The position numbers were made by a program, and so were the translations under genes. A stretch of DNA of 64,000 nucleotides from Bacillus sp. V3B (GTDB taxonomy: Bacteria > Bacillota > Bacilli > Bacillales > Cytobacillaceae), in NCBI RefSeq assembly GCF_024494465.1, contig NZ_JAETXM010000009.1, positions 62,001 to 126,000 on the forward strand. The letters run 5' to 3'. This document shows, piece by piece, positions 1 to 6,791 of this stretch. The notes under the pieces were generated by a model. The model was given only the letters and a program-made list of their open reading frames with translations, made no database searches and was not told the origin of the DNA. The first letter of the stretch is position 1, and each line of letters opens with the position of its first letter.

Positions 1-46
1 AGATATAGAACAAACAGAAATAGTGAGGAATATAAAAAAGACAATT

Positions 47-344
47 GAACTACCCACCACTTAATTTCTGACGAAATTTGAAGTGGGGGATTCCTGCGAA
101 CTCCGTTCTATCGAACAGATATTGAGCAGGCTAACCCCGTCGCACCGACGGTTAGCAGTACAAACGACTAATTTAGCCTCCTGCCAGTCATGCAAACTTG
201 TACGTTGACTCGCCACACGTCCTACTTTAGCTAAGGATTAGCAACTTCGGTACGTGTGGGACGAAAGAACGTTGAAGATTTTACCTAGCAGACGTTTTTC
301 CTGCTAGAACCTCCTATCTTCAGTTTTCAAAGAACAACTTGTAC
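47..344 (-). ncRNA. Candidate stand-alone omega-RNA (TnpB guide RNA-like)
   Basis: From a predicted start near 344 the minus-strand transcript would cover several strong stems and the right-end hairpin. One stem pairs GCTAAC with GTTAGC around an inner CCGTCG/CGACGG at 130-156. Omega-RNAs of TnpB systems end at the transposon right end, and the next roughly 16-20 bases of flank act as the guide. By that rule the guide here would come from positions about 27-46. Its assignment rests on resemblance to right ends of tnpB elements; no covariance search was possible. A HEARO/IscB-type omega-RNA is the alternative. Confidence 0.45.
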
Positions 345-356
345 AGGTATATTATA
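322..356 (-). promoter_or_regulatory. Extended -10 promoter and boxA-like motif of the IS605-like element
   Basis: On the minus strand an extended -10 (TGGTATAAT, core 356-351) has no good -35. About 14 bases further the transcript would carry TTGTTCTTTGAAAACT (337-322). This matches the boxA antitermination element seen in Bacillus rRNA leaders and spacers. It may recruit NusB/NusE; that is inference. Confidence 0.5.
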
Positions 357-461
357 CCACGCAAACACATGTTTCACTACGCAAAAAGACGATTCATCTC
401 CCACTTATTTTTGGGCGTTGCCCTTCACAAAATTGAAGTGGGAGTCTTCTCGCCTAAAATG

Positions 462-512
462 ATAAAAACATGTATCTCAGAAAAGGAAAGCTTAGCTGAG
501 ATACATGTTTTA
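462..512 (-). terminator. Rho-independent terminator of the first GPH symporter gene
   Basis: The stem CATGTATCTCAG/CTGAGATACATG is followed on the minus strand by a T-run that now abuts the IS605-like element. It closely resembles the terminator of the paralogous symporter at 2626-2683, so it belongs to the gene ending at 788, although a repeat lies between them. Confidence 0.75.
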
Positions 513-530
513 TTTAAACCTATTATTTAT

Positions 531-781
531 CAAATTCGCCCCGCCGAATTTGCGCCCGGATTTTTATCACGCTTCAGAAAGCCACATCCTGTGGCTTTCG
601 CCTGACTAGGACGTCCTGTCCGTCGTCGAGCTCGCTCGATAAATGACCTTTAAAAAATCCGAGGCATCCGCCGGAGGCTTAACTTCATTCAGTCGGGGTT
701 TGAACCCCCACTGAATCAGAGAGCTTTTTGCATTCATCCCCCACTTACAGAAGTGGAGGAATTCTGCTGAATGAAGTTAAA
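531..781. repeat. Modular palindromic repeat, copy 1 (full form)
   Basis: This is one of five dispersed copies. Order on the plus strand: AAATTCG/CGAATTT hairpin, a GAAAGCCACA/TGTGGCTTTC hairpin, GGACGTCC, a CGAGC/GCTCG stretch, then a compound hairpin bounded by CTTAACTTCATTCAG and CTGAATGAAGTTAA. The inner stems of the compound hairpin are GGGG/CCCC and CCACTT/AAGTGG. TTTAT (526-530) immediately precedes it. It lies between the symporter stop codon and that gene's terminator. Confidence 0.85.
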
Positions 782-787
782 TGTTTA

Positions 788-2200
788 TTAACTATTGTTT
801 CTTCTTTCCGCTAAATCAGCTGTAAGCTGATTGATACGTTTTTTACTTAAAGGATAGAAGAAGATTAAGATAATCGCAACTCCAAAATAGATAGAAGCAG
901 GTACTAACGTAGCAAGTGTATAGATTCCGTTAAGCGCTGTTTCTGTTTGCTGATCAAGAGTGGCATTATATCCAACGGCTGCAATTGCCACACCACCGAG
1001 TCCGCCGGCAATGGCTTGTCCGATTTTACGTGCCATTGAATAGATAGAATAAACCGTTCCATCTTCTCTTAACCCTGTTAAATATTCATGATAATCGATG
1101 ACATCTGTTACGAATGCCCAAATGACTAAGTTAAAGAAAGCAAATCCAAACATCCCAACAGTTGTACCAATTAAGAATCCTGCTACACCTATATCTGAGA
1201 AGAAGTATAAAAGAAGATAAGCACTACCTGCAAGAAGCATACCGATTGAAGCAACTTCCTTTTTTCCATATTTCGCGACAAGCGGTGTTACTAACGGCAT
1301 AGCCACAAATACAGAAGCCGACTGAATAATCCCCACAATACTTAATGCAGCAGCATTACTAAAATAATCTTTAAATAAGTATACGTTAACCGCACCAACT
1401 AGCATCATATTTACCATGAACATCAATGATGCTAAAAGAATCCAAAGCAATGCTTTATTCTTGACTAGACCTTTCATCGTTTTACCGAATTTTCCTTTTT
1501 CATTATTACCTTCTGGTGCAACAACTCGTTCAGTTGTTAATTTATAACACGCAATATAACAAACAATAGCCAACACACCAAAAATAGCAGCGGCCAAAAA
1601 CATACGATTTGCATCAAGTTTATCGTCAATAAACACAATTAATGGTCCAACAGCATTAATAATTAAAGCTGCCAACATCGATCCCATTGTTCTCCAAGTC
1701 GATAAAGTAGTACGCTCAATAGGGTTATCTGTAATAACCGAAGCCATGGAGCCGTATGGAATATTGACTGTAGCATATAATGTTCCCCATACAATATAAG
1801 AAACAAATGCCCATGCTAGATAAAATCCATCTGACATGCCTGGAATGGTTACGAACATTAACACACCGCTAATGACAAGCGGAAATGACATCCTTAACAC
1901 CCAAGGTCTAAATTTACCATTTTTTGTTGATTTTCTTGTATCAATGAAACGTCCCCAGGCGACGTCAGCAAAAGCATCCCATAAACGTGCCACCATAAAG
2001 AGCAAACCGACCATTGCTGCATTAATATGAAAAATATCTGTATAGAAAACCATTAAATACGCACTAACTAACATAAAGAAGAAATCGTTTCCAAAATCAC
2101 CAAATAAATAACCAAGCTTATCTCTTATCCCAAAAGGTCGAACATTTTTTTTGTTATCCTCTGGTGGATTATATTTTAAATCAGGTTGCACCATACTCAT
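788..2200 (-). CDS. GPH-family sugar:cation symporter (MelB-like MFS)
   Basis: This 470-residue polytopic membrane protein belongs to the glycoside-pentoside-hexuronide:cation symporter family. It should import a sugar or glycoside with Na+ or H+. The family pattern is clear: GYLFGDFGND in helix 1, DAFADVAWGRFID at the first cytoplasmic loop, then GKFRPW, and NIPYGSMASVIT near residue 150. A strong site (GGAGGAG) lies six bases before ATG. The gene has a close paralogue immediately upstream (2718-4136). Upstream DNA carries a promoter, an 18-bp palindrome and two cre-like sites, so sugar induction and catabolite repression are likely. The substrate cannot be told from sequence. Confidence 0.88.
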   Translation of the reverse strand: MSMVQPDLKYNPPEDNKKNVRPFGIRDKLGYLFGDFGNDFFFMLVSAYLMVFYTDIFHINAAMVGLLFMVARLWDAFADVAWGRFIDTRKSTKNGKFRPWVLRMSFPLVISGVLMFVTIPGMSDGFYLAWAFVSYIVWGTLYATVNIPYGSMASVITDNPIERTTLSTWRTMGSMLAALIINAVGPLIVFIDDKLDANRMFLAAAIFGVLAIVCYIACYKLTTERVVAPEGNNEKGKFGKTMKGLVKNKALLWILLASLMFMVNMMLVGAVNVYLFKDYFSNAAALSIVGIIQSASVFVAMPLVTPLVAKYGKKEVASIGMLLAGSAYLLLYFFSDIGVAGFLIGTTVGMFGFAFFNLVIWAFVTDVIDYHEYLTGLREDGTVYSIYSMARKIGQAIAGGLGGVAIAAVGYNATLDQQTETALNGIYTLATLVPASIYFGVAIILIFFYPLSKKRINQLTADLAERRNNS

Positions 2201-2257
2201 TATTTTCTCCTCCTAAAAAGTAAAATTTCATTGCAGTTTACATTTTTCTATTATTTC

Positions 2258-2271
2258 AAATAACGCTTTCA
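2258..2271 (-). promoter_or_regulatory. cre-like site (CcpA), downstream of promoter
   Basis: The minus strand reads TGAAAGCGTTATTT, matching the cre consensus TGWAANCGNTNWCA except at the last two positions. It lies between the predicted transcription start and the ATG of the first symporter gene, a position where CcpA can block elongation. Confidence 0.5.
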
Positions 2272-2310
2272 TTTTTAATAAAAGTGAGTTGAACGTGGAA
2301 AATGCTCTAT

Positions 2311-2356
2311 TTTATAGCATCTTCATATATCCCCGGTCATAGATTCATGAATCTAT
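2311..2356 (-). promoter_or_regulatory. Promoter with overlapping 18-bp palindrome
   Basis: On the minus strand the -35 is ATGACC (2340-2335) and the -10 TATAAA (2316-2311), 18 bases apart. A perfect palindrome, ATAGATTCATGAATCTAT (2339-2356), overlaps the outer edge of the -35. It looks like the operator of a sugar-specific regulator; no such regulator gene is next to it in this window. Confidence 0.5.
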
Positions 2357-2445
2357 TCATTAAACAGTCTGCTAGCACACTTAAAATTCTATTACATCCT
2401 AACCCTTGATTTTCACCTCTCTTTGCATTCAAGTATACTAGCATC

Positions 2446-2459
2446 TTAAAACGCTTTCA
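2446..2459 (-). promoter_or_regulatory. cre-like site (CcpA), distal
   Basis: The minus strand reads TGAAAGCGTTTTAA, one mismatch from the cre consensus. It lies about 100 bases upstream of the predicted promoter of the first symporter and downstream of the terminator of the second. The remainder of this 517-base gap shows no gene. Confidence 0.5.
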
Positions 2460-2625
2460 GACAACAAGGAATTTTAAAATGTCACAAAATATACATATAA
2501 GGCTTTTATAAGCGTCTACTCTCAAACCAATATGTAAATGTTAGTCAATCTATTTTTACTGCTTATGTTTTACTAAGTACATAAAGGTTTGTTCAAGTAA
2601 GCCGGTCGACACTTTATTTTTACAC

Positions 2626-2683
2626 AGAAAAAAAGCATGTATCTTAGTTAGAAGCTTTTCTAACATAAGATACATGCTTTTAA
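2626..2683 (-). terminator. Rho-independent terminator of the second GPH symporter gene
   Basis: The stem AAGCATGTATCTTA/TAAGATACATGCTT has a GTTAGAA/TTCTAAC extension and is followed by seven T on the minus strand. It is a sequence relative of the terminator at 462-512, showing that the tandem duplication included the 3' ends. Confidence 0.85.
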
Positions 2684-2717
2684 CATGATTCGTATTGCGG
2701 TACAGTCATTAACATCC

Positions 2718-4136
2718 TTATTTCTTATTTCTTATTTCAGATATATCAGAAGCAAGTTGAGACACTCGTTTTTTATTCAGTGGATAAAGGAAAACTAAAA
2801 TTAAAAAAATCACGAGATAGATGATCGCTGGAATTAATGTAGCTAATGTATAGATGCCATTAAGTACCTCTTGAGGTTGCTGCGTATCAATCCCTGCTTG
2901 ATAACCAACAGCAGCAATGGCGAAACCACCGAGACCACCCGCTAAGGCTTGTCCTACTTTACGTGCAAATGAATAAACTGCATATACCGTTCCATCTTCA
3001 CGTAAACCTGTTAAATACTCATGATAGTCAATAACATCTGTTACAAATGCCCATACAACTAAATTGAAGAAACCAAACCCAAACATAGCAATTGCTGAAA
3101 ATACCAAGAATAGCGTTACTGAGACATTCGACATGAAATATAGGATAAAATAGAAAGTGGATGCAAGCAACATCCCTCCCGACGCAACCTCTTTTTTACC
3201 AAACCTTGCGACAAGAGGCTTTAACAACGGAATAGCAACAAATACGGCGGCTGTTTGAATAAAACCAATAATACTTAGTGCAGTTGTATTACCAAAATAA
3301 TCCTTAAATAAGTATATGTTTATAGCACCGATAAGCAACATATTCATCATAAATAAAAGAGAGGCTATAAGAATCGTAATTAATGGTTTATTTTTTACTA
3401 ATCCCTTTGCTGTTGCACCTAAATCACCTTTTTCCCCCTCCTGCTTTTCTTGAAGTTTAATCCGTTCTGTTGATAATCGAACACAGCCCATATAACAAGC
3501 AAAAGCAAGAATACTAAATACAATAGCTGTCATTAACATGCGATTTGGATCAATCTGGTTGTCTACAAATATAAGCAGCGGACCAAGTACGTTAATAATT
3601 AAACTTGCCAACATCGCCCCCATCGTTCTCCAAGTCGATAAAGCAGTTCGATCAACGGCATCACCAGAAATAACAGAAGCCATGGAACCATAAGGAATAT
3701 TTACACTCGTGTACAACATTCCCCATAAAATATAGGTTACATACGCATAGGCTAAGTAGAATCCATTCGACATACCTGGAATCTGTACGAACATTAGGGC
3801 ACTTGAGATAACAAGCGGGATAGACATCCTGAAAATCCAAGGTTTAAATTTACCAATCTTCGTTTGTTTTCTTGAATCAATAAACCGGCCCCAGAATACA
3901 TCCGTAACGGAGTCCCATAATCGAGCTACTAAAAAGAGGGTCCCTACCTGAGCTGCGCTAATTCCAAAAACATCTGTATAAAATACCATTAGGAATGCGC
4001 TTACAAGTATGAACGAAAAATCGTTTCCAAAATCACCTAACAAATAACCGAATTTATCTCTTATACCAAAAGGACGTACATTTTTTTCATTTCCACCTAA
4101 ATCATTTTGCTTTGGAGTAGGTTGGTCCATACTCAT
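2718..4136 (-). CDS. GPH-family sugar:cation symporter (paralogue)
   Basis: This 472-residue membrane transporter closely resembles the protein at 788-2200 along its whole length, including the start MSM.QP, FGIRDK, GDFGNDF, DVFWGRFID, GKFKPW and NIPYGSMASVIS. It has the same likely role, symport of a sugar or glycoside with a cation. The duplicates diverge mainly in the first 15 residues and the central cytoplasmic loop near residue 225, so substrate ranges may differ. Its site is AGGAGGAATAGACT before ATG. Upstream are a TATAAT box without a clear -35 and a small palindrome, CTTTGTTCACAAAG (4155-4168), in the leader. The two genes are probably transcribed separately. Confidence 0.88.
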   Translation of the reverse strand: MSMDQPTPKQNDLGGNEKNVRPFGIRDKFGYLLGDFGNDFSFILVSAFLMVFYTDVFGISAAQVGTLFLVARLWDSVTDVFWGRFIDSRKQTKIGKFKPWIFRMSIPLVISSALMFVQIPGMSNGFYLAYAYVTYILWGMLYTSVNIPYGSMASVISGDAVDRTALSTWRTMGAMLASLIINVLGPLLIFVDNQIDPNRMLMTAIVFSILAFACYMGCVRLSTERIKLQEKQEGEKGDLGATAKGLVKNKPLITILIASLLFMMNMLLIGAINIYLFKDYFGNTTALSIIGFIQTAAVFVAIPLLKPLVARFGKKEVASGGMLLASTFYFILYFMSNVSVTLFLVFSAIAMFGFGFFNLVVWAFVTDVIDYHEYLTGLREDGTVYAVYSFARKVGQALAGGLGGFAIAAVGYQAGIDTQQPQEVLNGIYTLATLIPAIIYLVIFLILVFLYPLNKKRVSQLASDISEIRNKK

Positions 4137-4334
4137 AGTCTATTCCTCCTAAATCTTTGTTCACAAAGCACGATAAAAATTATAATAACCCCTATATCAT
4201 TCATAAAAATCAAGAGAATTTTACGAGAATGATTATTTTTCTAATTAATCATTCCATTAGCTCCATGGGTGTTATATTTCCCTTATATGGCTGATTTATT
4301 AATCTTATCTTATGAAAAACTTTTGTTTATACAT

Positions 4335-4504
4335 CAAATTCGCCCCGCCGAATTTGCGCCCGGAGGCTTAACTTCATGCAGTCGGGGTTTGAACCCCACT
4401 GAATCAGAGAGCTTTTTGCATTCATCCCGCACTTACAGAAGTGGAGGACTTCTGTACCTGTCGCAAGCTTTCGGTACAAAAAGCATTTGCTGAATGAAGT
4501 TAAA
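4335..4504. repeat. Modular palindromic repeat, copy 2 (short core)
   Basis: This copy keeps the AAATTCG/CGAATTT left hairpin and the compound right hairpin but lacks everything between them. Its right half contains an extra module, a GTACC/GGTAC hairpin followed by AAAAAGCATT, also present in copy 5. TTTAT lies four bases before the left edge (4326-4330). It is upstream of the second symporter gene. Confidence 0.82.
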
Positions 4505-4672
4505 CGTTACTGTGATAATGAGCGATAGTACTCTTATTCCCACACCATACTAAAGTACAAAACACTTTCATACAAAATTCATTTTCTATATGTATAATTT
4601 TTCTAGGTTTTTACATGAGTATCTAATACAAGGTGGTCAAATTTAGGTTTTCCAAAAGATTTATGAAAAAAC

Positions 4673-4708
4673 AAAAAAACAATGAGCAATTTATGCCATT
4701 GTTTTTTT
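4673..4708. terminator. Bidirectional hairpin terminator
   Basis: AACAATG/CATTGTT forms a stem around a 12-base loop. It is preceded by A7 and followed by T7, so it could stop transcription from either side. No gene ends here on the plus strand. Confidence 0.5.
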
Positions 4709-4742
4709 ATTTCTAGTTATTGATAATCAGAATATATTCAAA

Positions 4743-4774
4743 TAAAAACCACCAAATGATTATCAATGGTGGAA
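4743..4774 (-). terminator. Terminator of the CarD-family gene
   Basis: On the minus strand CCACCA pairs with TGGTGG around a 17-18 base loop and is followed by TTTTTATTT, directly after the stop of the CarD-family gene. Confidence 0.65.
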
Positions 4775-4782
4775 AACTCCCT

Positions 4783-5256
4783 CTAACTCGAAATTTTTAA
4801 TAAGTCTGCCGCTTGATTTTCAGTGATATCTTTAATCATAACCATCTCACTGATCATATTTCTTTGAGCTTGATGGAGCATTTGTTTCTCACTTGAATTA
4901 AGTGATTTTGCCTTATTGCGATACAGGAGATCTCGAACGACTTCAGCAGAATCATGTAAATCTCCTGTCTTCATTTTTTCCATATTCAAGCTATATCGTT
5001 CTTTCCATGGAAGAGCATCAGTTGGTATATCATGGTGAAAATCAAATAAAATATGACTTAATGTTTCCCGATCCATAATAGAACGAACACCGAATTCAAC
5101 CATTTTCTTCATTGGAAGCATAATGTCCATGCGACTAATAGGTATGGTAATGACACAATATTCCTGTGCTTTCCCTTGGATTTCCTTCTCCTCTATGGCT
5201 TCAATGATCCCTGCACCATGCATAGGATAAAAAATCTTATCGCCGATTTGAAACAA
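4783..5256 (-). CDS. carD: CarD/CdnL-family RNA polymerase-binding regulator
   Basis: CarD/CdnL-family proteins bind the RNA polymerase beta subunit through an N-terminal Tudor-like domain and modulate open-complex stability. Here that domain runs from FQIGDKIFYPMHGAG to about residue 60. It is followed by an all-helical C-terminal half, 157 residues in total, like the B. subtilis YdeB type. I place the start at TTG (5256): GGAGGTG ends six bases before it. The longer ATG form at 5271 would start almost at the predicted transcription start and lies over the ribosome site. The gene is single, with its own promoter and terminator. Confidence 0.85.
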   Translation of the reverse strand: MFQIGDKIFYPMHGAGIIEAIEEKEIQGKAQEYCVITIPISRMDIMLPMKKMVEFGVRSIMDRETLSHILFDFHHDIPTDALPWKERYSLNMEKMKTGDLHDSAEVVRDLLYRNKAKSLNSSEKQMLHQAQRNMISEMVMIKDITENQAADLLKISS

Positions 5257-5287
5257 ATCATCCACCTCCATATGTACTTACTCTTAT

Positions 5288-5316
5288 ATAGTATCACATT
5301 AAATATTTTAAATCAA
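5288..5316 (-). promoter_or_regulatory. Sigma-A promoter of the CarD-family gene
   Basis: On the minus strand TTGATT (5316-5311) and TACTAT (5293-5288) are separated by 17 bases. The predicted start is near 5281, which supports the TTG start codon at 5256. Confidence 0.6.
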
Positions 5317-5558
5317 ATTTTCTATTTTATCATGAAAAAATATATTGCGTCAAGAATTATTAATCAATATTTCTATCCTTTATTTTACATAAATATTTAC
5401 CACTAATTACCTTTAATAAGAACACTCTTTCTATATAAAGTACAGTGGAGTATAACTCTCATTACTCTAAAATCAGACTATTACAGTACAAAATTAGTAC
5501 CTTTTGTCTTCATATTTGATAACTAATGGATTTGTTAATATTTACGCTTAAAAAATAT

Positions 5559-5587
5559 TTGAATTATCTGATATTTTCTGTTATAAT
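5559..5587 (+). promoter_or_regulatory. Sigma-A promoter of the IDEAL-domain gene
   Basis: TTGAAT (5559-5564) and TATAAT (5582-5587, with an upstream TG) are 17 bases apart. They lie 28 bases before the ATG of the small gene. The rest of the 340-base AT-rich gap shows nothing else. Confidence 0.7.
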
Positions 5588-5615
5588 TTAAAAAAGGTTA
5601 AGGAGTTGATTTCCA

Positions 5616-5813
5616 ATGAAAAAGTATTTTCTAAATGCACCCCAACAACCTGAGGTAACTGATGACTCGAAAATCGCTGAAATGGTGTTAGACAAGGCAC
5701 TACGTGATTTCCAAAAAGAGCAAATACTAAAGGAAATCGACCTCTCATTACGCGACAGAAACGAAAAAGATTTCTTACGATTAACAGAGAGATTACAGAC
5801 ATATCTTGAATAG
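5616..5813 (+). CDS. IDEAL domain-containing small protein
   Basis: This acidic, helical protein of 65 residues has the IDEAL-domain segment at its C-terminal half (ILKEIDLSLRDRNEKDFLRL, residues about 39-58). The domain is named after a conserved I-D-E-A-L-like motif and occurs in small Bacillus proteins and at the end of others. Its molecular role is not known. AAGGAGT precedes ATG by eight bases. A promoter with consensus-like boxes and an imperfect terminator make this a single-gene unit. Confidence 0.8.
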   Translation: MKKYFLNAPQQPEVTDDSKIAEMVLDKALRDFQKEQILKEIDLSLRDRNEKDFLRLTERLQTYLE

Positions 5814-5835
5814 TTAAATATAAATATAACACTAA

Positions 5836-5866
5836 GCCCGGTTTCATTTGAAATTGGGTCTTTTTA
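5836..5866 (+). terminator. Terminator after the IDEAL-domain gene
   Basis: GCCCGGTTTC pairs imperfectly (G-U pairs) with GAAATTGGGT around a four-base loop and is followed by CTTTTT. Confidence 0.55.
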
Positions 5867-6006
5867 TGTTTAATGAAGATTCTTGTATAATATATAGGAA
5901 AGAAGTCGTGAAATTAGATTTTTGATTATTGCTCTCCTATACTTTGAAACATTTTTGTATAATAAGACGTAATAAATAACTGAAAATATAAAAAGGGAGG
6001 TATTTA

Positions 6007-6483
6007 ATGAAATTTCAAAAAGCTGTTTTGGAATATCGACTTCAAAAAGGAAAGGAACACTATGTTCCGATTTATCATTATCCAGAAATTGAGCTGGAAC
6101 AAATTTTAGCAAGAAGAGAATGCGAGTTTTTCGTTAAAGATGGTGTTACATATAAACAACTTTCTTCTGCGATTGAGGACGATTTATTTATCATTTATCT
6201 TGAAATTCACGAAGAAAATCCAATCGAAAAGGAACGGCCTTCCCAGGAAGGAATTGCACTTGAAATACGCGAACTGAATAGCATCAGGGATCACCCTCTC
6301 ATTACATCTGAACATTTTACCAATCATATAGATGTGTTAAGTATAATCGGGAGCGTCTATACCTACTATAATGGAATGGAATGGGAACGGGATTCGGCAG
6401 AGATTGACGAAGACCGCCAAGTGTATATTTTGTACATGACCTCAACAGGCTATCAACTATCAGCACAAGGAGATGAAACCTAG
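6007..6483 (+). CDS. Hypothetical protein, first gene of a DUF350/ATP-grasp cluster
   Basis: I do not recognise this 158-residue protein. It is soluble by appearance, acidic in its C-terminal half, without signal peptide, membrane segment or cysteine pair motif. It has one early cysteine (ARRECEFF) and several aromatic residues. AAAGGGAGGT lies directly upstream of ATG. It overlaps the start region of the following lipoprotein gene and is therefore translationally linked to it, the ATP-grasp gene and the DUF350 gene. A role with those proteins is likely by context only. Confidence 0.75.
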   Translation: MKFQKAVLEYRLQKGKEHYVPIYHYPEIELEQILARRECEFFVKDGVTYKQLSSAIEDDLFIIYLEIHEENPIEKERPSQEGIALEIRELNSIRDHPLITSEHFTNHIDVLSIIGSVYTYYNGMEWERDSAEIDEDRQVYILYMTSTGYQLSAQGDET

Positions 6484-6484
6484 A

Positions 6485-6790
6485 TTGAAGAAGACAGAGA
6501 AAATGATGAAAGGTGTCATAGCCGCTGCCCTCGTTTCGTCTTTAACCGCATGTGGACAAAACCGTCCGGCCCAACCGTCCGGAACCGATTGTAATGATTG
6601 GGAATGGGATAGCGATACTGGAACGTACTATTGTGATGATCGTACCTCCTCTCGTTCTGGATATTACTACTATGGCGGAGCCTTTTATTCTAATAAAAAC
6701 GCATTAAGAGGTAGCTCTAATTATCAATCTTATGAAAAATCATTTAAGTCAGGGATCGGAAGCGGTTCAAAAGGTGGTTATGGAGGATAA
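6485..6790 (+). CDS. Small lipoprotein (YgiB/YjfM-like by context)
   Basis: This is a predicted lipoprotein. A positively charged start, a short hydrophobic stretch (GVIAAALVSSL) and the lipobox LTAC give a lipidated cysteine around residue 23. The mature part is about 80 residues, rich in Tyr, Ser and Gly, with two further cysteines flanking an acidic-aromatic stretch (DWEWDSDTGTYYC). In enterobacteria, DUF1190 proteins YgiB and YjfM are encoded next to GspS-like YgiC and YjfC; position and character match, sequence relation is unproven. I chose TTG at 6485; ATG at 6473 touches the AAGGAG site, and ATG at 6515 is another option. Confidence 0.65.
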   Translation: MKKTEKMMKGVIAAALVSSLTACGQNRPAQPSGTDCNDWEWDSDTGTYYCDDRTSSRSGYYYYGGAFYSNKNALRGSSNYQSYEKSFKSGIGSGSKGGYGG

Positions 6791-6791
6791 T

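Larger units (their letters stand above)
47..461 (-). mobile_element. Non-autonomous IS200/IS605-type element lacking tnpA and tnpB
   Basis: Read on the minus strand, the element starts with a left-end hairpin (stem 398-406 with 436-444, inner GGGC/GCCC hairpin at 413-423). It ends with a right-end hairpin around 54-89, finishing in GGGTAGTTCA near 47. Both resemble ends of IS605/IS1341-type elements of Bacillaceae. The left end directly follows TTTAT (minus strand, 466-462), a known type of target and TAM for TnpB elements, and there is no target duplication. No reading frame for TnpA or TnpB lies between the ends. It sits in the T-run of the terminator of the first symporter gene. Boundaries are estimated to within a few bases. 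Confidence 0.62.

Noticed and set aside
339-605. An 88-codon open frame across the IS605-like left end and repeat copy 1
   Set aside because: It spans transposon-end and terminator hairpins and the repeat, has no ribosome site, and its sequence is explained by the repeats. Similar frames at 4269-4493, 13790-13987, 30022-30249 and 37581-37832 were rejected for the same reason.
660-781. tRNA T-arm-like sequence (GGGGTTCAAACCCC on the minus strand) in the modular repeats
   Set aside because: There is no acceptor, D or anticodon arm around it; the GGGG/CCCC stem is part of the compound hairpin of the repeat.
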